Assembly: GCF_038446955.1 (NCBI RefSeq)
Contig: NZ_CP151803.1
Coordinates: forward strand, 3,534,001 to 3,598,000
Direction of reading: 5' to 3'
From: Pedobacter sp. FW305-3-2-15-E-R2A2
GTDB taxonomy: Bacteria > Bacteroidota > Bacteroidia > Sphingobacteriales > Sphingobacteriaceae
Length of the DNA: 64,000 nt
The notes under the pieces are model-generated. The model was not told the origin of the DNA and did not search any database. It saw only the letters and a program-made list of their open reading frames with translations. Every line of letters begins with the position of its first letter. Within the stretch, counting starts at the first letter, position 1. Shown here in pieces: positions 24,004 to 33,023 of this stretch. A program made the translations under genes and the position numbers.

Positions 24004-26391
24004 ATGAAATTTTTACGCATGACGCTGATGACCTTATTTACATTCGGTTATCTCAGTTCTTTTGCCCAGTCGCAGGGAGGCATCTCGGGCAAAATCACAC
24101 TCTTCGACGGACAAGCCTACAGTTCTGCTTCGGTAACCCTGCTGGGCACAAAGAAAACAACACTTACAGACGAAAAGGGGAAGTATTCGTTCAGTAGCCT
24201 GGAGCCGGGAAGTTATACCGTAAGGATTCAGGTCCTTGGCGCAGCGCAGAAAGACCTTCAGGTAAATGTACTTGCCGGGCAAACCGCAATGGCTGATTAT
24301 CAGCTAACCAGAGAAAATGTACTCGCCTTGCAGGAAGTCACGATTGCAGGAACGGTAAACCGCTTCTCAAAAAAGGAAAGTGTTTACATCGCAAGGTTGC
24401 CATTGAAAAATCTGGAAAACCCACAGGTGTATTCCTCTATTCCAAAGGAATTGATTCAGGAGCAAATGGCTACAGACCTGGGCAGTATTGCTAAAAATGT
24501 TCCGGGAGCAGGGGTGCCAATGATTGCCAATCAGGGTAGGGTTACCTTCCGTTCCAGAGGTTTTGATACGGAACCCAATGCCCGTAACGGGGTAGCAGGG
24601 GCAGCTTTCTCTTCCATAGATCCTGCAAATATCGAGCGGGTGGAAGTGATTAAAGGCCCTTCTACCACCTTGTTTGGAACCAATATTGCAAGTAGCTACG
24701 GCGGTTTGTACAACCGCGTTACAAAGAAACCTTACAATGGTTTTGGCGGAGAGGTCAGTTATTTTGGCGGAAGCTGGAACTTTAACCGAATCGCAGTGGA
24801 TGTGAACACCCCGGTGAACGCTGATAAAACCGTATTGTTCCGATTAAACGGAGCGACAAGCTTTGAAAAAAGCTTTCAGGATCAGGGCTTTACCAATAGT
24901 GTGAGTGTGGCACCAAGCTTCTCATATCAGGTAACAGACCGTCTATCCTTATTGTTTGATGTAGAATTTGGTCAGGCGAAAGGAACTTCAGTCGTCCGTT
25001 TTAATCCTTTCGTGAGTCCGACAATAGTATCTGAAAAATCGATTGTAGATTTGCAGTTTCCTTACAATAAGACTTTTATAGGGAATGATTTGCCTTACCA
25101 GACCCAAATGCTGAACATCTTTGCCCAGGCAAATTACAAGATGTCGGAAAGCTGGACTTCACAAACCATCATTTCCCGTGCCCGTTCTTCGATAAACGGC
25201 TATATCACGGCATTAAGAGGAACGGCGGAAACCAAAATCAGTCCTCAGATCATTACCGGACATACCTCATTTATTGCCACAAACCTACAGCAGAACTTTA
25301 TCGGTGATTTTAAAATCGCGAAACTACGCAACCGCCTGGTGGTGGGATTGGATTATTACAATAACGCCAATGATTTTGACCGGGTAACGGTGAATTATCC
25401 CGCGGTAGACTTTATCAATACGCCCGCCACTTACCGTCTGAGCCGGTTTAAAGTGGATTCACTAACGAGTAAAGGTGCACTTAGAAGAGAAAGCAATGGC
25501 GATAATGCCTATTCTGCTTATGCTTCAGACGTGATCAACATTACCGATCGTCTCCTTGCAATGTTGAGCCTTCGTGTAAATCACTTCCGGAATCAGGGCG
25601 TTTACGACATCACTAAAGGGCAAACCTCAGGAGGTTTGAGTTCCTCAGGATTGCAAACAGGTCCTTATAAACAAACTTCCTTATCGCAGAAATTCGGATT
25701 GGTTTATGAGCTTTCCAAAGACCATGTTTCCTTATTTGGTAACTATATGAGTGGCTTTTTCAATAAAAGTGGTGTTACTGCAGATGGTGCTGCTGTTAAG
25801 CCGGAGCAAGCCAATCAGCTGGAACTTGGGGTTAAAGGAGATGTGTTCAACCATAAATTGGTAGGAACGATCAGCTATTACGACATTAAGGTTAAAGACG
25901 TTTTGCGCAATGACCCTAATGATCCGACGAATGCTTATCAGATTCAGGACGGAACCCAGCTGAGCAGAGGGGTAGAGGTAGAATTAACCGCCAATCCTTT
26001 TGAAGGTGTGAACCTGGTAGCAGGATATGCCTATAACGATAGTAAGATGACGAAAGCAAATGCAAATATCAATGGTTTACGTCCGGGTTTATCTGGACCC
26101 GCACATTCCTTAAATTTCTGGATGAGTTACCGCGTTCCTTATGGATCTTTACAAGGTCTGGGACTGGGTTTTGGTGGTAATCATGGAAGTTCATCTTACC
26201 ATACCAATACCAGCACGACAAAAATTACGATTCCTGCCTATACCATGCTGGATGCAAGCATTTTCTACGATCAGCCGAAATACCGTATTGGTTTTAAGGT
26301 AGATAACCTGACGAGCGAAAAAGCATGGTCGGTAAGACTAACACCTCAGGCACCAGCCAGATTTATCGGCTCAGTTACCTTAAAATTCTAG
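24004..26391 (+). CDS. TonB-dependent siderophore-type receptor
   Basis: This 795-aa outer-membrane receptor has a signal peptide (cleavage after SSFAQ, about residue 22). Next comes a carboxypeptidase-regulatory-like domain (about 26-105, GKITLFDGQAYSSASVTLLG) typical of Bacteroidota receptors. The plug follows (about 130-235, with NVPGAG, FRSRGFDTEPNARNG and RVEVIKGPSTTLFG), then a 22-strand-type barrel ending in the aromatic SVTLKF. Plug features (GFDTEP, IKGPSTTLFG) resemble FhuE/FoxA-like ferric siderophore receptors rather than SusC. It probably imports ferric siderophore with TonB-ExbBD supplied elsewhere. No anti-sigma or periplasmic partner is adjacent, so iron control is probably global. 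A long hairpin terminator follows. Confidence 0.9.
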   Translation: MKFLRMTLMTLFTFGYLSSFAQSQGGISGKITLFDGQAYSSASVTLLGTKKTTLTDEKGKYSFSSLEPGSYTVRIQVLGAAQKDLQVNVLAGQTAMADYQLTRENVLALQEVTIAGTVNRFSKKESVYIARLPLKNLENPQVYSSIPKELIQEQMATDLGSIAKNVPGAGVPMIANQGRVTFRSRGFDTEPNARNGVAGAAFSSIDPANIERVEVIKGPSTTLFGTNIASSYGGLYNRVTKKPYNGFGGEVSYFGGSWNFNRIAVDVNTPVNADKTVLFRLNGATSFEKSFQDQGFTNSVSVAPSFSYQVTDRLSLLFDVEFGQAKGTSVVRFNPFVSPTIVSEKSIVDLQFPYNKTFIGNDLPYQTQMLNIFAQANYKMSESWTSQTIISRARSSINGYITALRGTAETKISPQIITGHTSFIATNLQQNFIGDFKIAKLRNRLVVGLDYYNNANDFDRVTVNYPAVDFINTPATYRLSRFKVDSLTSKGALRRESNGDNAYSAYASDVINITDRLLAMLSLRVNHFRNQGVYDITKGQTSGGLSSSGLQTGPYKQTSLSQKFGLVYELSKDHVSLFGNYMSGFFNKSGVTADGAAVKPEQANQLELGVKGDVFNHKLVGTISYYDIKVKDVLRNDPNDPTNAYQIQDGTQLSRGVEVELTANPFEGVNLVAGYAYNDSKMTKANANINGLRPGLSGPAHSLNFWMSYRVPYGSLQGLGLGFGGNHGSSSYHTNTSTTKITIPAYTMLDASIFYDQPKYRIGFKVDNLTSEKAWSVRLTPQAPARFIGSVTLKF

Positions 26392-26412
26392 ACACGCTCT
26401 GGGAAGGAGCAG

Positions 26413-26441
26413 ACTTGAAGTCGCATTTTGCGACTTCAAGT
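26413..26441 (+). terminator. Strong hairpin after the receptor gene
   Basis: A perfect 13-bp stem (ACTTGAAGTCGCA at 26413-26425) with loop TTT closes at 26441. It lies 22 bp after the receptor stop. No long T run follows, but the stem is strong. Confidence 0.7.
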
Positions 26442-26561
26442 TAGTTAAGTCCTGGATTGATCAAAAAAATCATTCCTGGGGTTTCCATTTTTATAAATCC
26501 GTTATCTATTTCTGATATTATTTGCATAAATTTCCAGCCAGGTAATTAACCATAAGTAAAT

Positions 26562-27530
26562 ATGAAGCAAATAATAACCGCCATTCTCTTTGTTCTTTCA
26601 ATTTCAATAGGAAAAGCGGAATTGACAAATAAAGGAGCAGTTAAGATCGATACAACAGCAGTAGTTAAAATCGGCGGAATAAATCAATTTATAAAGCTTC
26701 AGGGAATAGATGACACAAAGCCATTATTGTTGTTTCTTCATGGCGGTCCGGGCACTTCACTCATCCCTGTTGCTGATAAATTTACCGATAAACTCAAAGC
26801 GCATTTTGTGGTGGTTCAATGGGATCAAAGAGAGGTTGGTGAAACTTTAAAATTAAACCATTCCACAGAAAAGCTTTCTCTCGGCTTATTGCAGAAAGAT
26901 ACTTACGAAGTGATAAAATACCTGCTGCAAAGGTTTAAACATAAAAAACTGTTCCTGGTTTCTCATTCTTTTGGTTCCATGTTAGGTTTTGACATTGCCG
27001 AAAAACATCCTGAATTGCTATACGCTTTTATCCCGATCAGTGCGATCGTAGATCAAAAGAAAAATGCAACATTAACGATGGAAATGTTGGTTAAATGGGC
27101 AGGCCAAACAAAAAATGAAACGGCTATAAAGGAACTGACCCTGGTAAATCTGCCTTTTGAAAAGAAGGATGACCTATTCTATTCTCAAAAATGGCTGTTT
27201 ATACATAATGGTGTTGATTTTGCGAAAGAAGATGGATTTAAAGCAAAATATCACGAATGGCTGGCGGTCTGGTTTCCAATGTGGAAGAATTCAGTAACCA
27301 GCAATCTATTCAAAACCCTGCCTGCTTTAAAATGTCCGGTTTACTTTATTGAAGGAATCGGTGACCAGCAGAAGTCTCATTACATTGTGGAAGATTATTA
27401 TAAGTTTCTAAAAGCACCAAAGAAAGAATTGTTTTGGTTTGATAAATCAGGACATACAGTTTTCAATAGTGAACCGGAAAAGCTGCAACAGGTAATTATT
27501 GAAAAGATATTGCCGGCAGCGCTAAAATAA
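26562..27530 (+). CDS. Secreted alpha/beta hydrolase, prolyl-iminopeptidase-like
   Basis: This 322-aa protein has a signal peptide (residues 1-20, ending GKAEL). The alpha/beta-hydrolase core shows the oxyanion motif HGGPGTS at 60-66, WDQR at 87-90, and the nucleophile Ser136 in SHSFG, where the first position of GxSxG is Ser. The acidic residue is probably Asp in GIGDQQ and the catalytic His in DKSGHTVF. HGGPG plus WDQR is the signature of the S33 proline iminopeptidase group, though many members are esterases. A helical cap lies between about 160 and 250. It likely acts in the periplasm on a small ester or N-terminal proline peptide. Single gene between two hairpins. Confidence 0.85.
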   Translation: MKQIITAILFVLSISIGKAELTNKGAVKIDTTAVVKIGGINQFIKLQGIDDTKPLLLFLHGGPGTSLIPVADKFTDKLKAHFVVVQWDQREVGETLKLNHSTEKLSLGLLQKDTYEVIKYLLQRFKHKKLFLVSHSFGSMLGFDIAEKHPELLYAFIPISAIVDQKKNATLTMEMLVKWAGQTKNETAIKELTLVNLPFEKKDDLFYSQKWLFIHNGVDFAKEDGFKAKYHEWLAVWFPMWKNSVTSNLFKTLPALKCPVYFIEGIGDQQKSHYIVEDYYKFLKAPKKELFWFDKSGHTVFNSEPEKLQQVIIEKILPAALK

Positions 27531-27563
27531 CTGATACAGAAACATTAACAGGGCATACATAAT

Positions 27564-27605
27564 AAGCCCTCAACACTGCAAATTTCACAACAGTAATGAG
27601 GGCTT
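27564..27605. terminator. Bidirectional hairpin between the hydrolase and a small minus-strand ORF
   Basis: AAGCCCTCA (27564-27572) pairs with TGAGGGCTT (27597-27605), with an inner ACTG/CAGT helix. It lies between the convergent ends of the hydrolase gene and the 37-aa ORF. T runs on either side are weak. Confidence 0.55.
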
Positions 27606-27643
27606 CTCAGACGACATCATTTGATGCGTCATTTATTCTTTTC

Positions 27644-27757
27644 TTATTTCGTCGCTTTTTTAGGCGCTTTAGCTTTAGCAATTGGTGCTACTTCTTGTGT
27701 TGCAAGAACATTAGCTTTCTTTTGAGCTTCTTTCTTTTGTTTTCTAGGTACTCTCAT
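27644..27757 (-). CDS. 37-aa Lys/Ala-rich basic small protein
   Basis: The minus strand from ATG 27757 encodes 37 aa: MRVPRKQKKEAQKK at the start, AKAKAPKKATK at the end. Low-complexity Lys/Ala composition resembles histone-H1-like or ribosome-associated small proteins, but I cannot name a family. Support is the clean ATG-to-TAA frame, a composition unlike random AT-rich DNA, and a hairpin terminator downstream. Nothing else codes on this stretch. It could be a nucleic-acid-binding peptide. Confidence 0.45.
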   Translation of the reverse strand: MRVPRKQKKEAQKKANVLATQEVAPIAKAKAPKKATK

Positions 27758-28047
27758 AATTCTGATTTATTTAAAATATTCGTTTCTTGTCAAAGATTGT
27801 CATTATATCAGAGATATTTTTTTTTATTTCCTGTACAGGCGCATGATGCCCCGCTTTCTCTCTATGCTTCGGCACTGGTGCCTGGTATAGGCAATATCTG
27901 ACCAGAAAAAGTCACCTAAAAAGGTGTCGCCTAAGATAAAATTGATTGTTTCGCCATTAAAAATTATAATCAAAACAAAAAGCAGGAAAAGCAGTTTAAT
28001 ATTACAGACTAATGATTAAACAAAATGGGGGATAGTCTTAATCAGTT

Positions 28048-29760
28048 ATGGAGTTAAGTTTTGAAATACAATTACAGAACTATAAACGTAGAATTTCAAA
28101 TATATTGGAAAGTTTTACGGATGCCTTTTTTGAGCTCGACTCGAATTGGGTGGTTACTTATTGGAATAAGGAAGCAGAGCGTCTTTTGCTGAAGTCCAGG
28201 GAAGACATGATTGGCAAAAATATTTGGGAGGTGTATGCGGAAGCAATTCCGCTAAAATTTTATACAGAATACCACCGTGCGGTAATAGAAAATATCGCTG
28301 TGCGGTTCCAGGAATATTTTGAACCGCTTAAAATGTGGATAGAGGTGGCTGCGTTTCCTTCTGGCGAAGGTCTTTCCGTTTATTTTAAAGACATCACCGC
28401 ACATAAACTCGCTACAGAACAATTGCAGAAAGAAAAACAAAGATACCTGGACCTGTTTAATTTAAGTCCACTTCCACAATGGGTATATGATTTTGAGACT
28501 TTAGCCTTTTTAGATGTAAACGAGGCCGCAATCAATCACTATGGATATACCCGGGCTGAATTTTTACAGATGACCATTAACGACATCCGCCCTGCCGAAG
28601 ACCTGGATAGACTTCGGATGATTCTCAGCAACAAGATCAGTCTGGGAAACAGCAACCGCGTTGCCGTACGACATTGCAAAAAGAACGGAGAGTTGATTTA
28701 TGTAACCGTGGAGGGTAATTCTGTTTGGTTTGAAGATAAAGAGGCCCGTTTGGTATTAGCAATCGATCATACCGAGCAGATTAAAGTAGAACAGGCACTC
28801 GTGGCCAGTGAAAAAAGGTTTAAAGCCATGGTCCAGGATGGCTCTGACTTAATTGCAATTATTGATATGGATGGGAAGTATAAATATGTGAGTCCTACTT
28901 CTTTGCGAATATTGGGCATCAATGCCACTGAGCTCATCGGAAAAAATGTATTTGATCTGATGCATCCCGACGATAAAAAGGCAACAGTCAAAGACTTTCA
29001 ACACCTAAAATATCAAAAGCAACTTCAACTTCTTCCATTCAGGTTTAAAAACGCGGAGGGCGAATACCGATGGATAGAAACCATTATCACCAATATGGTC
29101 GACGACCCGACAATAGAAGGAATGATCTGCAATTCCAGAGACATTACGGATCGGATCGAAAGCAAGATCAAAATGGAAGAAAGCATTAGCCGGTATAATA
29201 TCGTATCTAAGGCAACGAGTGACGTCATTTGGGATTGGAATATTTTAACAGGAACCATCATCTGGAATAAAGGAATACAAGGCATCTTCGGATACGATAA
29301 AACTATTTTTACACGCGAGTGGTGGAGGATCAAGATTCATCCAGATGACCTTGACCGGATATTAACGGAATTTGAACTGGTGATCAAACATAAAAAAGCC
29401 AGATTACAGATCGAATACCGTTTCCGTTGTATGGATGGATCCTATAAGTCGGTGCTGGATCGTTCTTTTGTACTATTTGATGAGAATGGAGAACCGGTCA
29501 GAATGATTGGATCGATGCAGGACATTACGGAAAGAATCACGTATCTGCATGCCATTGAATCTCAAAATAGCCGTTTAAAAGAGATTGCATGGATACAGTC
29601 TCATGAAATCCGCGCTCCTTTAGCCAGAATCATGGGCCTGATAGATTTACTAGATGATTTCTCAACAAGTAATGATAAAAAAAATTGCATCCAACACCTT
29701 AAAACCTCCTCTCAGGAGTTGGACGCTGCGATTAGGAACATCATGCAAAATATCGTTTAG
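28048..29760 (+). CDS. Multi-PAS sensor protein ending in HisKA without an ATPase domain
   Basis: This 570-aa protein carries four PAS domains: about 10-120, 130-250, 255-375 and 385-500. Each has the PAS/PAC pattern, for example VVTYWNKEAERLL, DVNEAAINHYGYTR, YKYVSPTSLRILG and the closing DITE. It ends with a HisKA dimerisation helix containing the phospho-acceptor block QSHEIRAPLARIMG (His519). The chain stops about 50 residues after this His, so the catalytic HATPase domain is absent, and none is encoded in the next 60 bp. No membrane span is seen, so it is cytoplasmic. It could be phosphorylated in trans or act as a heterodimer partner. An XRE regulator follows 92 bp later. Confidence 0.88.
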   Translation: MELSFEIQLQNYKRRISNILESFTDAFFELDSNWVVTYWNKEAERLLLKSREDMIGKNIWEVYAEAIPLKFYTEYHRAVIENIAVRFQEYFEPLKMWIEVAAFPSGEGLSVYFKDITAHKLATEQLQKEKQRYLDLFNLSPLPQWVYDFETLAFLDVNEAAINHYGYTRAEFLQMTINDIRPAEDLDRLRMILSNKISLGNSNRVAVRHCKKNGELIYVTVEGNSVWFEDKEARLVLAIDHTEQIKVEQALVASEKRFKAMVQDGSDLIAIIDMDGKYKYVSPTSLRILGINATELIGKNVFDLMHPDDKKATVKDFQHLKYQKQLQLLPFRFKNAEGEYRWIETIITNMVDDPTIEGMICNSRDITDRIESKIKMEESISRYNIVSKATSDVIWDWNILTGTIIWNKGIQGIFGYDKTIFTREWWRIKIHPDDLDRILTEFELVIKHKKARLQIEYRFRCMDGSYKSVLDRSFVLFDENGEPVRMIGSMQDITERITYLHAIESQNSRLKEIAWIQSHEIRAPLARIMGLIDLLDDFSTSNDKKNCIQHLKTSSQELDAAIRNIMQNIV

Positions 29761-29825
29761 TATATTCATTTTATTCATTATGCGGGAAAGCTTGCGGTGG
29801 ACATACAGGTAAATACTGTTGTATA

Positions 29826-29833
29826 TATATTTG
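29826..29833 (+). promoter_or_regulatory. Putative -7 element for the XRE regulator-porV unit
   Basis: TATATTTG at 29826-29833 would place the transcription start near 29840, just before the ATGs at 29849/29852. This argues against the upstream TTG at 29819 as the start. No -33 TTG is seen at the usual spacing. Confidence 0.4.
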
Positions 29834-29851
29834 ACCATGAGAAGTTTTATG

Positions 29852-30055
29852 ATGAAAAATCGCATACGGCTCTATCGAAAAGAAAAAGGGCTCACGCAAG
29901 CGGTATTTGCAAAAATACTACAAGTAACACAATATAAATTCCGTAGCTTGGAAAATGGAAAAGTATTGCCCTCTCAGGACCTGGCTATAAAGATTGCACA
30001 AATACTGGAAGTTTCCATCGACGAAGCTTTCTTCATTGAAGAAAACCGTTGCTGA
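29852..30055 (+). CDS. XRE-family helix-turn-helix regulator
   Basis: From ATG 29852 this encodes 67 aa, a single Cro/C1-type HTH domain. RIRLYRKEKGLTQAVFAKIL begins the fold, VTQYKFRSLENGKVLPSQDL contains the recognition helix, and AIKIAQILEVSIDEAFF is the typical closing helix. ATG 29849 is one codon upstream. There is no effector domain, so it resembles the short YozG-type regulators. It ends 27 bp before porV and is probably co-transcribed with it; control of porV is a possibility, not shown. Confidence 0.85.
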   Translation: MKNRIRLYRKEKGLTQAVFAKILQVTQYKFRSLENGKVLPSQDLAIKIAQILEVSIDEAFFIEENRC

Positions 30056-30082
30056 CAAAAGAATAAGCTAATCTTCAAATCT

Positions 30083-31276
30083 ATGAATGTTAAGTCTTTA
30101 GTAGTTATTCTTGGGGTTAGTTTAATCGTAAATCCTGCGACAGTAGCGCTAAAGGCGCAAGTGAACGCTCAGGTGCTGACCAATGGGAGCCAGACCACAA
30201 ATGTAATTACTGCAGTTCCCTTTTTATTGATTGTCCCGGATGCGAGGACAGGGGGAATGGGGGATGCAGGGGTAGCCAGTTTGCCGGATGTAAATGCAAT
30301 GGCGATTAATCCTTCAAAACTAGCATTTTTAGAAAATAAATATGGCGTTTCCGGTTCATACAGCCCCTGGTTAAATAGCCTGAAGGCAGATATTAACCTG
30401 GCTTATCTGAGCGGATATTATAGGGTCAGCGACCGCAATACGCTGGGCGCCTCATTAAGGTATTTTTCCATCGGTAAAGTGCAGCTGTTTGACAATAACC
30501 AGCAGGACCTGGGATTTTATAGTCCAAATGAATTTGCTGTTGATTTTACCTTCTCCAGAAAATTTGGGGAGACCTTCTCTTTAGGAACGGCACTGAGGTA
30601 TATCCGTTCGAACCTGTCGTCGGGAAATTTTTCTTCAAGTCAAAACAGTAAGGCAGGAAATGCTCTTGCTGTGGATGCTTCTGCTTATCTCCGTAAACCA
30701 ACCCATTTCTTTGGCAAAGATGCCTTGCTCGCCTTTGGCGTCAATATTTCCAATATCGGAACCAAAATGAGTTACAATGATAATGTAGAGAAGTTCTTTC
30801 TTCCTACCAATCTTAAGATAGGAGCAGCGTCTACTTTTATGCTCGATGAACTGAACGAGATTACGGTGGCTCTCGACCTGAATAAACTCCTGGCGCCCAC
30901 GCAACCTATATACGACAGCAATGGACAGATTATGAAAGGTAAAGATCCTAACAGATCTGTTCCGGCAGGGATTTTTGGTTCTTTTTCGGATGCACCAGGT
31001 GGCATAGGAGAGGAATTCAGGGAAATGAGTATCGCAACCGGATTGGAATACACTTACCATAAACAACTGGCATTGCGTTGCGGCTATTTTTATGAAAATC
31101 CTGATAAGGGAGATCGCCGCTACTTTACCCTCGGAGGAGGATTTAACTATCAGTCGATGAGGATAGATCTGGCTTATATGATCGCAGAAACAAAGAATAG
31201 TCCGATGTCAAATACCTTAAGGTTTAGCCTGATCTTTAGTCCGGGGCAGATTTTGAAAGATAGTACTGAAAAATAA
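30083..31276 (+). CDS. porV: T9SS outer-membrane channel/shuttle protein PorV (LptO)
   Basis: This 397-aa protein has a signal peptide ending near ALKAQ and a FadL-like 14-strand barrel. Hallmarks of PorV are visible: PFLLIVPDARTGGMGDAGVA near the mature N-terminus, SYSPWLNSL, YFSIGKVQLFD, and a terminal strand LRFSLIFSPG. PorV receives T9SS substrates from the translocon and hands type A substrates to the PorU sortase. porU is not adjacent here, although the two are often neighbours in other genomes, so this may be a second copy or a relocated gene. It directly precedes the operon for a type A T9SS substrate (33024), which fits a role in its export. Confidence 0.9.
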   Translation: MNVKSLVVILGVSLIVNPATVALKAQVNAQVLTNGSQTTNVITAVPFLLIVPDARTGGMGDAGVASLPDVNAMAINPSKLAFLENKYGVSGSYSPWLNSLKADINLAYLSGYYRVSDRNTLGASLRYFSIGKVQLFDNNQQDLGFYSPNEFAVDFTFSRKFGETFSLGTALRYIRSNLSSGNFSSSQNSKAGNALAVDASAYLRKPTHFFGKDALLAFGVNISNIGTKMSYNDNVEKFFLPTNLKIGAASTFMLDELNEITVALDLNKLLAPTQPIYDSNGQIMKGKDPNRSVPAGIFGSFSDAPGGIGEEFREMSIATGLEYTYHKQLALRCGYFYENPDKGDRRYFTLGGGFNYQSMRIDLAYMIAETKNSPMSNTLRFSLIFSPGQILKDSTEK

Positions 31277-31604
31277 TTAAATGGAACCATAAGTCTCAGT
31301 TTAGAAAAATCAGGTCCAAATTACTATAAGTATAATATTTTGATATTTATTTTCAATGAATAACATTATTCTCTTAATGAATGAAATATCAGTTTTTTAA
31401 TTTGATTATATGAAAAATTTAAGAATTTTGAAGAACCCGAATAGTAATATTTAACGTATATTTGTATAGCACATACAGCATCAGAGTGTTCCGCTGAACC
31501 AAATGTAAAATGACTCTTTCCCCGCTCTGAACAATTTATGATAAATTAACCCCATGTATTGGGTTGATGATTAAATAGTAACAGTTCACCAAATATATAC
31601 CATC
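31277..31604. other. AT-rich leader region before the chaperone-usher-like operon
   Basis: No gene is supported in these 328 bp. The promoter-like element at 31457-31464 predicts a leader of roughly 130 nt. I see no strong hairpin or known riboswitch in it. Confidence 0.5.
31457..31464 (+). promoter_or_regulatory. Putative -7 element for the DUF4402-chaperone-usher operon
   Basis: TATATTTG is an exact TAnnTTTG match. A TTTG at 31427-31430 precedes it but with 26 bp between, longer than usual. It is the best promoter candidate I see for the 15.7-kb operon. Confidence 0.4.
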
Positions 31605-32111
31605 ATGAAAAAGTTAATTATCTCTGCGGGCATCTGTTTTTCAGCCCTTTTTGTCGCATCTTCCGCTTTCGCTCAGGCTTCCGCAACAGCAAACGCTTCG
31701 GCAACTATCGTTACGCCGATTAGCATTTCCAAAACTGCCGATATGGATTTCGGGAACGTGGCAACCAATGGTACAGTGGGTACAGTAGTATTAACTCCGG
31801 CAGGAACGAGATCATTTACCGGAGGTGTAACATTGCCTGCAACAACAGGTACCGTTACCGCAGCTTCCTTTACCGTATCTGGTTCCGGATCTTATACTTA
31901 TGCGATCACTTTGCCTAGTTCTGTAACCATTACCAGCGGTACCGACAACATGATCGTAAACACTTTTACCAGTACGCCAAGTACTACCGGCGCACTTACA
32001 GCAGGTACACAGGTCATTAAAGTTGGAGCTACATTAAATTTAGTGGCGTCACAGGCAGAAGGTTCCTATACCTCGGCAACTCCTTTTACAGTGACAGTGA
32101 ATTATAATTAA
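31605..32111 (+). CDS. DUF4402 pilin-like surface protein
   Basis: This 168-aa secreted protein has a signal peptide cleaved after SSAFA/Q (about residue 23). The mature part is the DUF4402 domain: SISKTADMDFGNVA, then a Thr/Ser/Gly-rich beta sandwich and a final strand FTVTVNYN. Proteins of this domain occur with fimbrial chaperones and ushers in Proteobacteria and are thought to be pilin-like subunits. The terminal alternating hydrophobic strand suits donor-strand complementation. It starts the operon and is followed 14 bp later by a PapD-like chaperone. No Cys is present in the mature sequence. The absence of a T9SS tail suggests export by Sec and the usher route. Confidence 0.82.
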   Translation: MKKLIISAGICFSALFVASSAFAQASATANASATIVTPISISKTADMDFGNVATNGTVGTVVLTPAGTRSFTGGVTLPATTGTVTAASFTVSGSGSYTYAITLPSSVTITSGTDNMIVNTFTSTPSTTGALTAGTQVIKVGATLNLVASQAEGSYTSATPFTVTVNYN

Positions 32112-32125
32112 CATCGGGCGTACCT

Positions 32126-32974
32126 ATGATTAGAAAAGCCGGAACTCATTTATTAATAGCTGTTGCCATTTTTTTAACAGGACAATTGTGGAGCCTGCAG
32201 GAGGTGAAAGCTCAGGGAAACCTGATCATCATGCCGAGAAGGGTAACTTTTGAGGGGACAAAACGAACACAGGAGCTTAACGTGGCGAATACAGGGAAGG
32301 ATACCGCCAAATACCTGATCTCTGTTCTTCAGTATAGAATGCTGGAAAATGGAAATTTTGAAGAGATACAGCAACCGGATTCAGGACAATACTTCGCAGA
32401 TAAAAACTTCAGGTTTTTCCCGCGAAGTGTAGTCCTGGCACCCAACGAATCTCAAACGGTAAAGGTCCAGGTAATCAATACTTCTGAATTGAAAGCGGGG
32501 GAATACAGATCGCATCTATATTTCAGAGCGGTAGCGAAAGAAAAACCGGAGGATAAAACTGCAGTTAGGTTTGCAAAAACAATGACCATACATCTGGTCC
32601 CTACTTTTGGGATTGCCATTCCGGTAATCATCAGAGTGGGAGCTGCAAAGGCGATGGTGACCATCAATAAAACTGAATTTGATGCAGGTGCCGATGGAAT
32701 TCCAAAAGTAAACCTCAGTTTTACACGTTCCGGAAATGTGTCGGTATATGGGGATCTCCTGGTCAACTATATCTCTGAGCAGGGAAAATCCACACAGGTA
32801 GGTATAGCAAAGGGATTTGCAATCTATACCCCCAATTCAAGCCGTCTTTTCACGCTTAATCTAATTCAAAATACCGCTATAAATTATAACAAGGGAAAAC
32901 TACAGGTACTTTATACCACTTCTTCTGACAAAAAACCGGTGATCATTACAGAATCAACCATCAACCTGCAATAA
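32126..32974 (+). CDS. PapD-like periplasmic fimbrial chaperone
   Basis: This 282-aa protein has a signal peptide (to about KAQG, residue 31). The immunoglobulin-like N-terminal domain contains LIIMPRRVTFEGTKRTQEL and FFPRSVVLAPNESQTVKVQV. These are the two segments conserved in PapD-type chaperones: the strand with the Arg near the subunit cleft, and the F1-G1 region. A second Ig-like domain follows (about 165-280), with PVIIRVG and KVNLSFTRSGNVSVYGDLLV. Such chaperones complete the fold of pilin subunits by donating a strand. The flanking DUF4402 genes and the usher-like protein at 44078 are the expected partners. Start ATG at 32126 is well placed after the pilin gene. Confidence 0.82.
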   Translation: MIRKAGTHLLIAVAIFLTGQLWSLQEVKAQGNLIIMPRRVTFEGTKRTQELNVANTGKDTAKYLISVLQYRMLENGNFEEIQQPDSGQYFADKNFRFFPRSVVLAPNESQTVKVQVINTSELKAGEYRSHLYFRAVAKEKPEDKTAVRFAKTMTIHLVPTFGIAIPVIIRVGAAKAMVTINKTEFDAGADGIPKVNLSFTRSGNVSVYGDLLVNYISEQGKSTQVGIAKGFAIYTPNSSRLFTLNLIQNTAINYNKGKLQVLYTTSSDKKPVIITESTINLQ

Positions 32975-33023
32975 ACGGCTCTGGGAAAACTGATTCTCTA
33001 CATCTGCCTTAAGCGCTCAGAAA

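Noticed and set aside
27596..27901. 101-codon plus-strand frame after the hydrolase gene
   Set aside because: It is Phe/Ser/Arg-rich, begins inside a terminator hairpin and is the complement of the 37-aa basic ORF.
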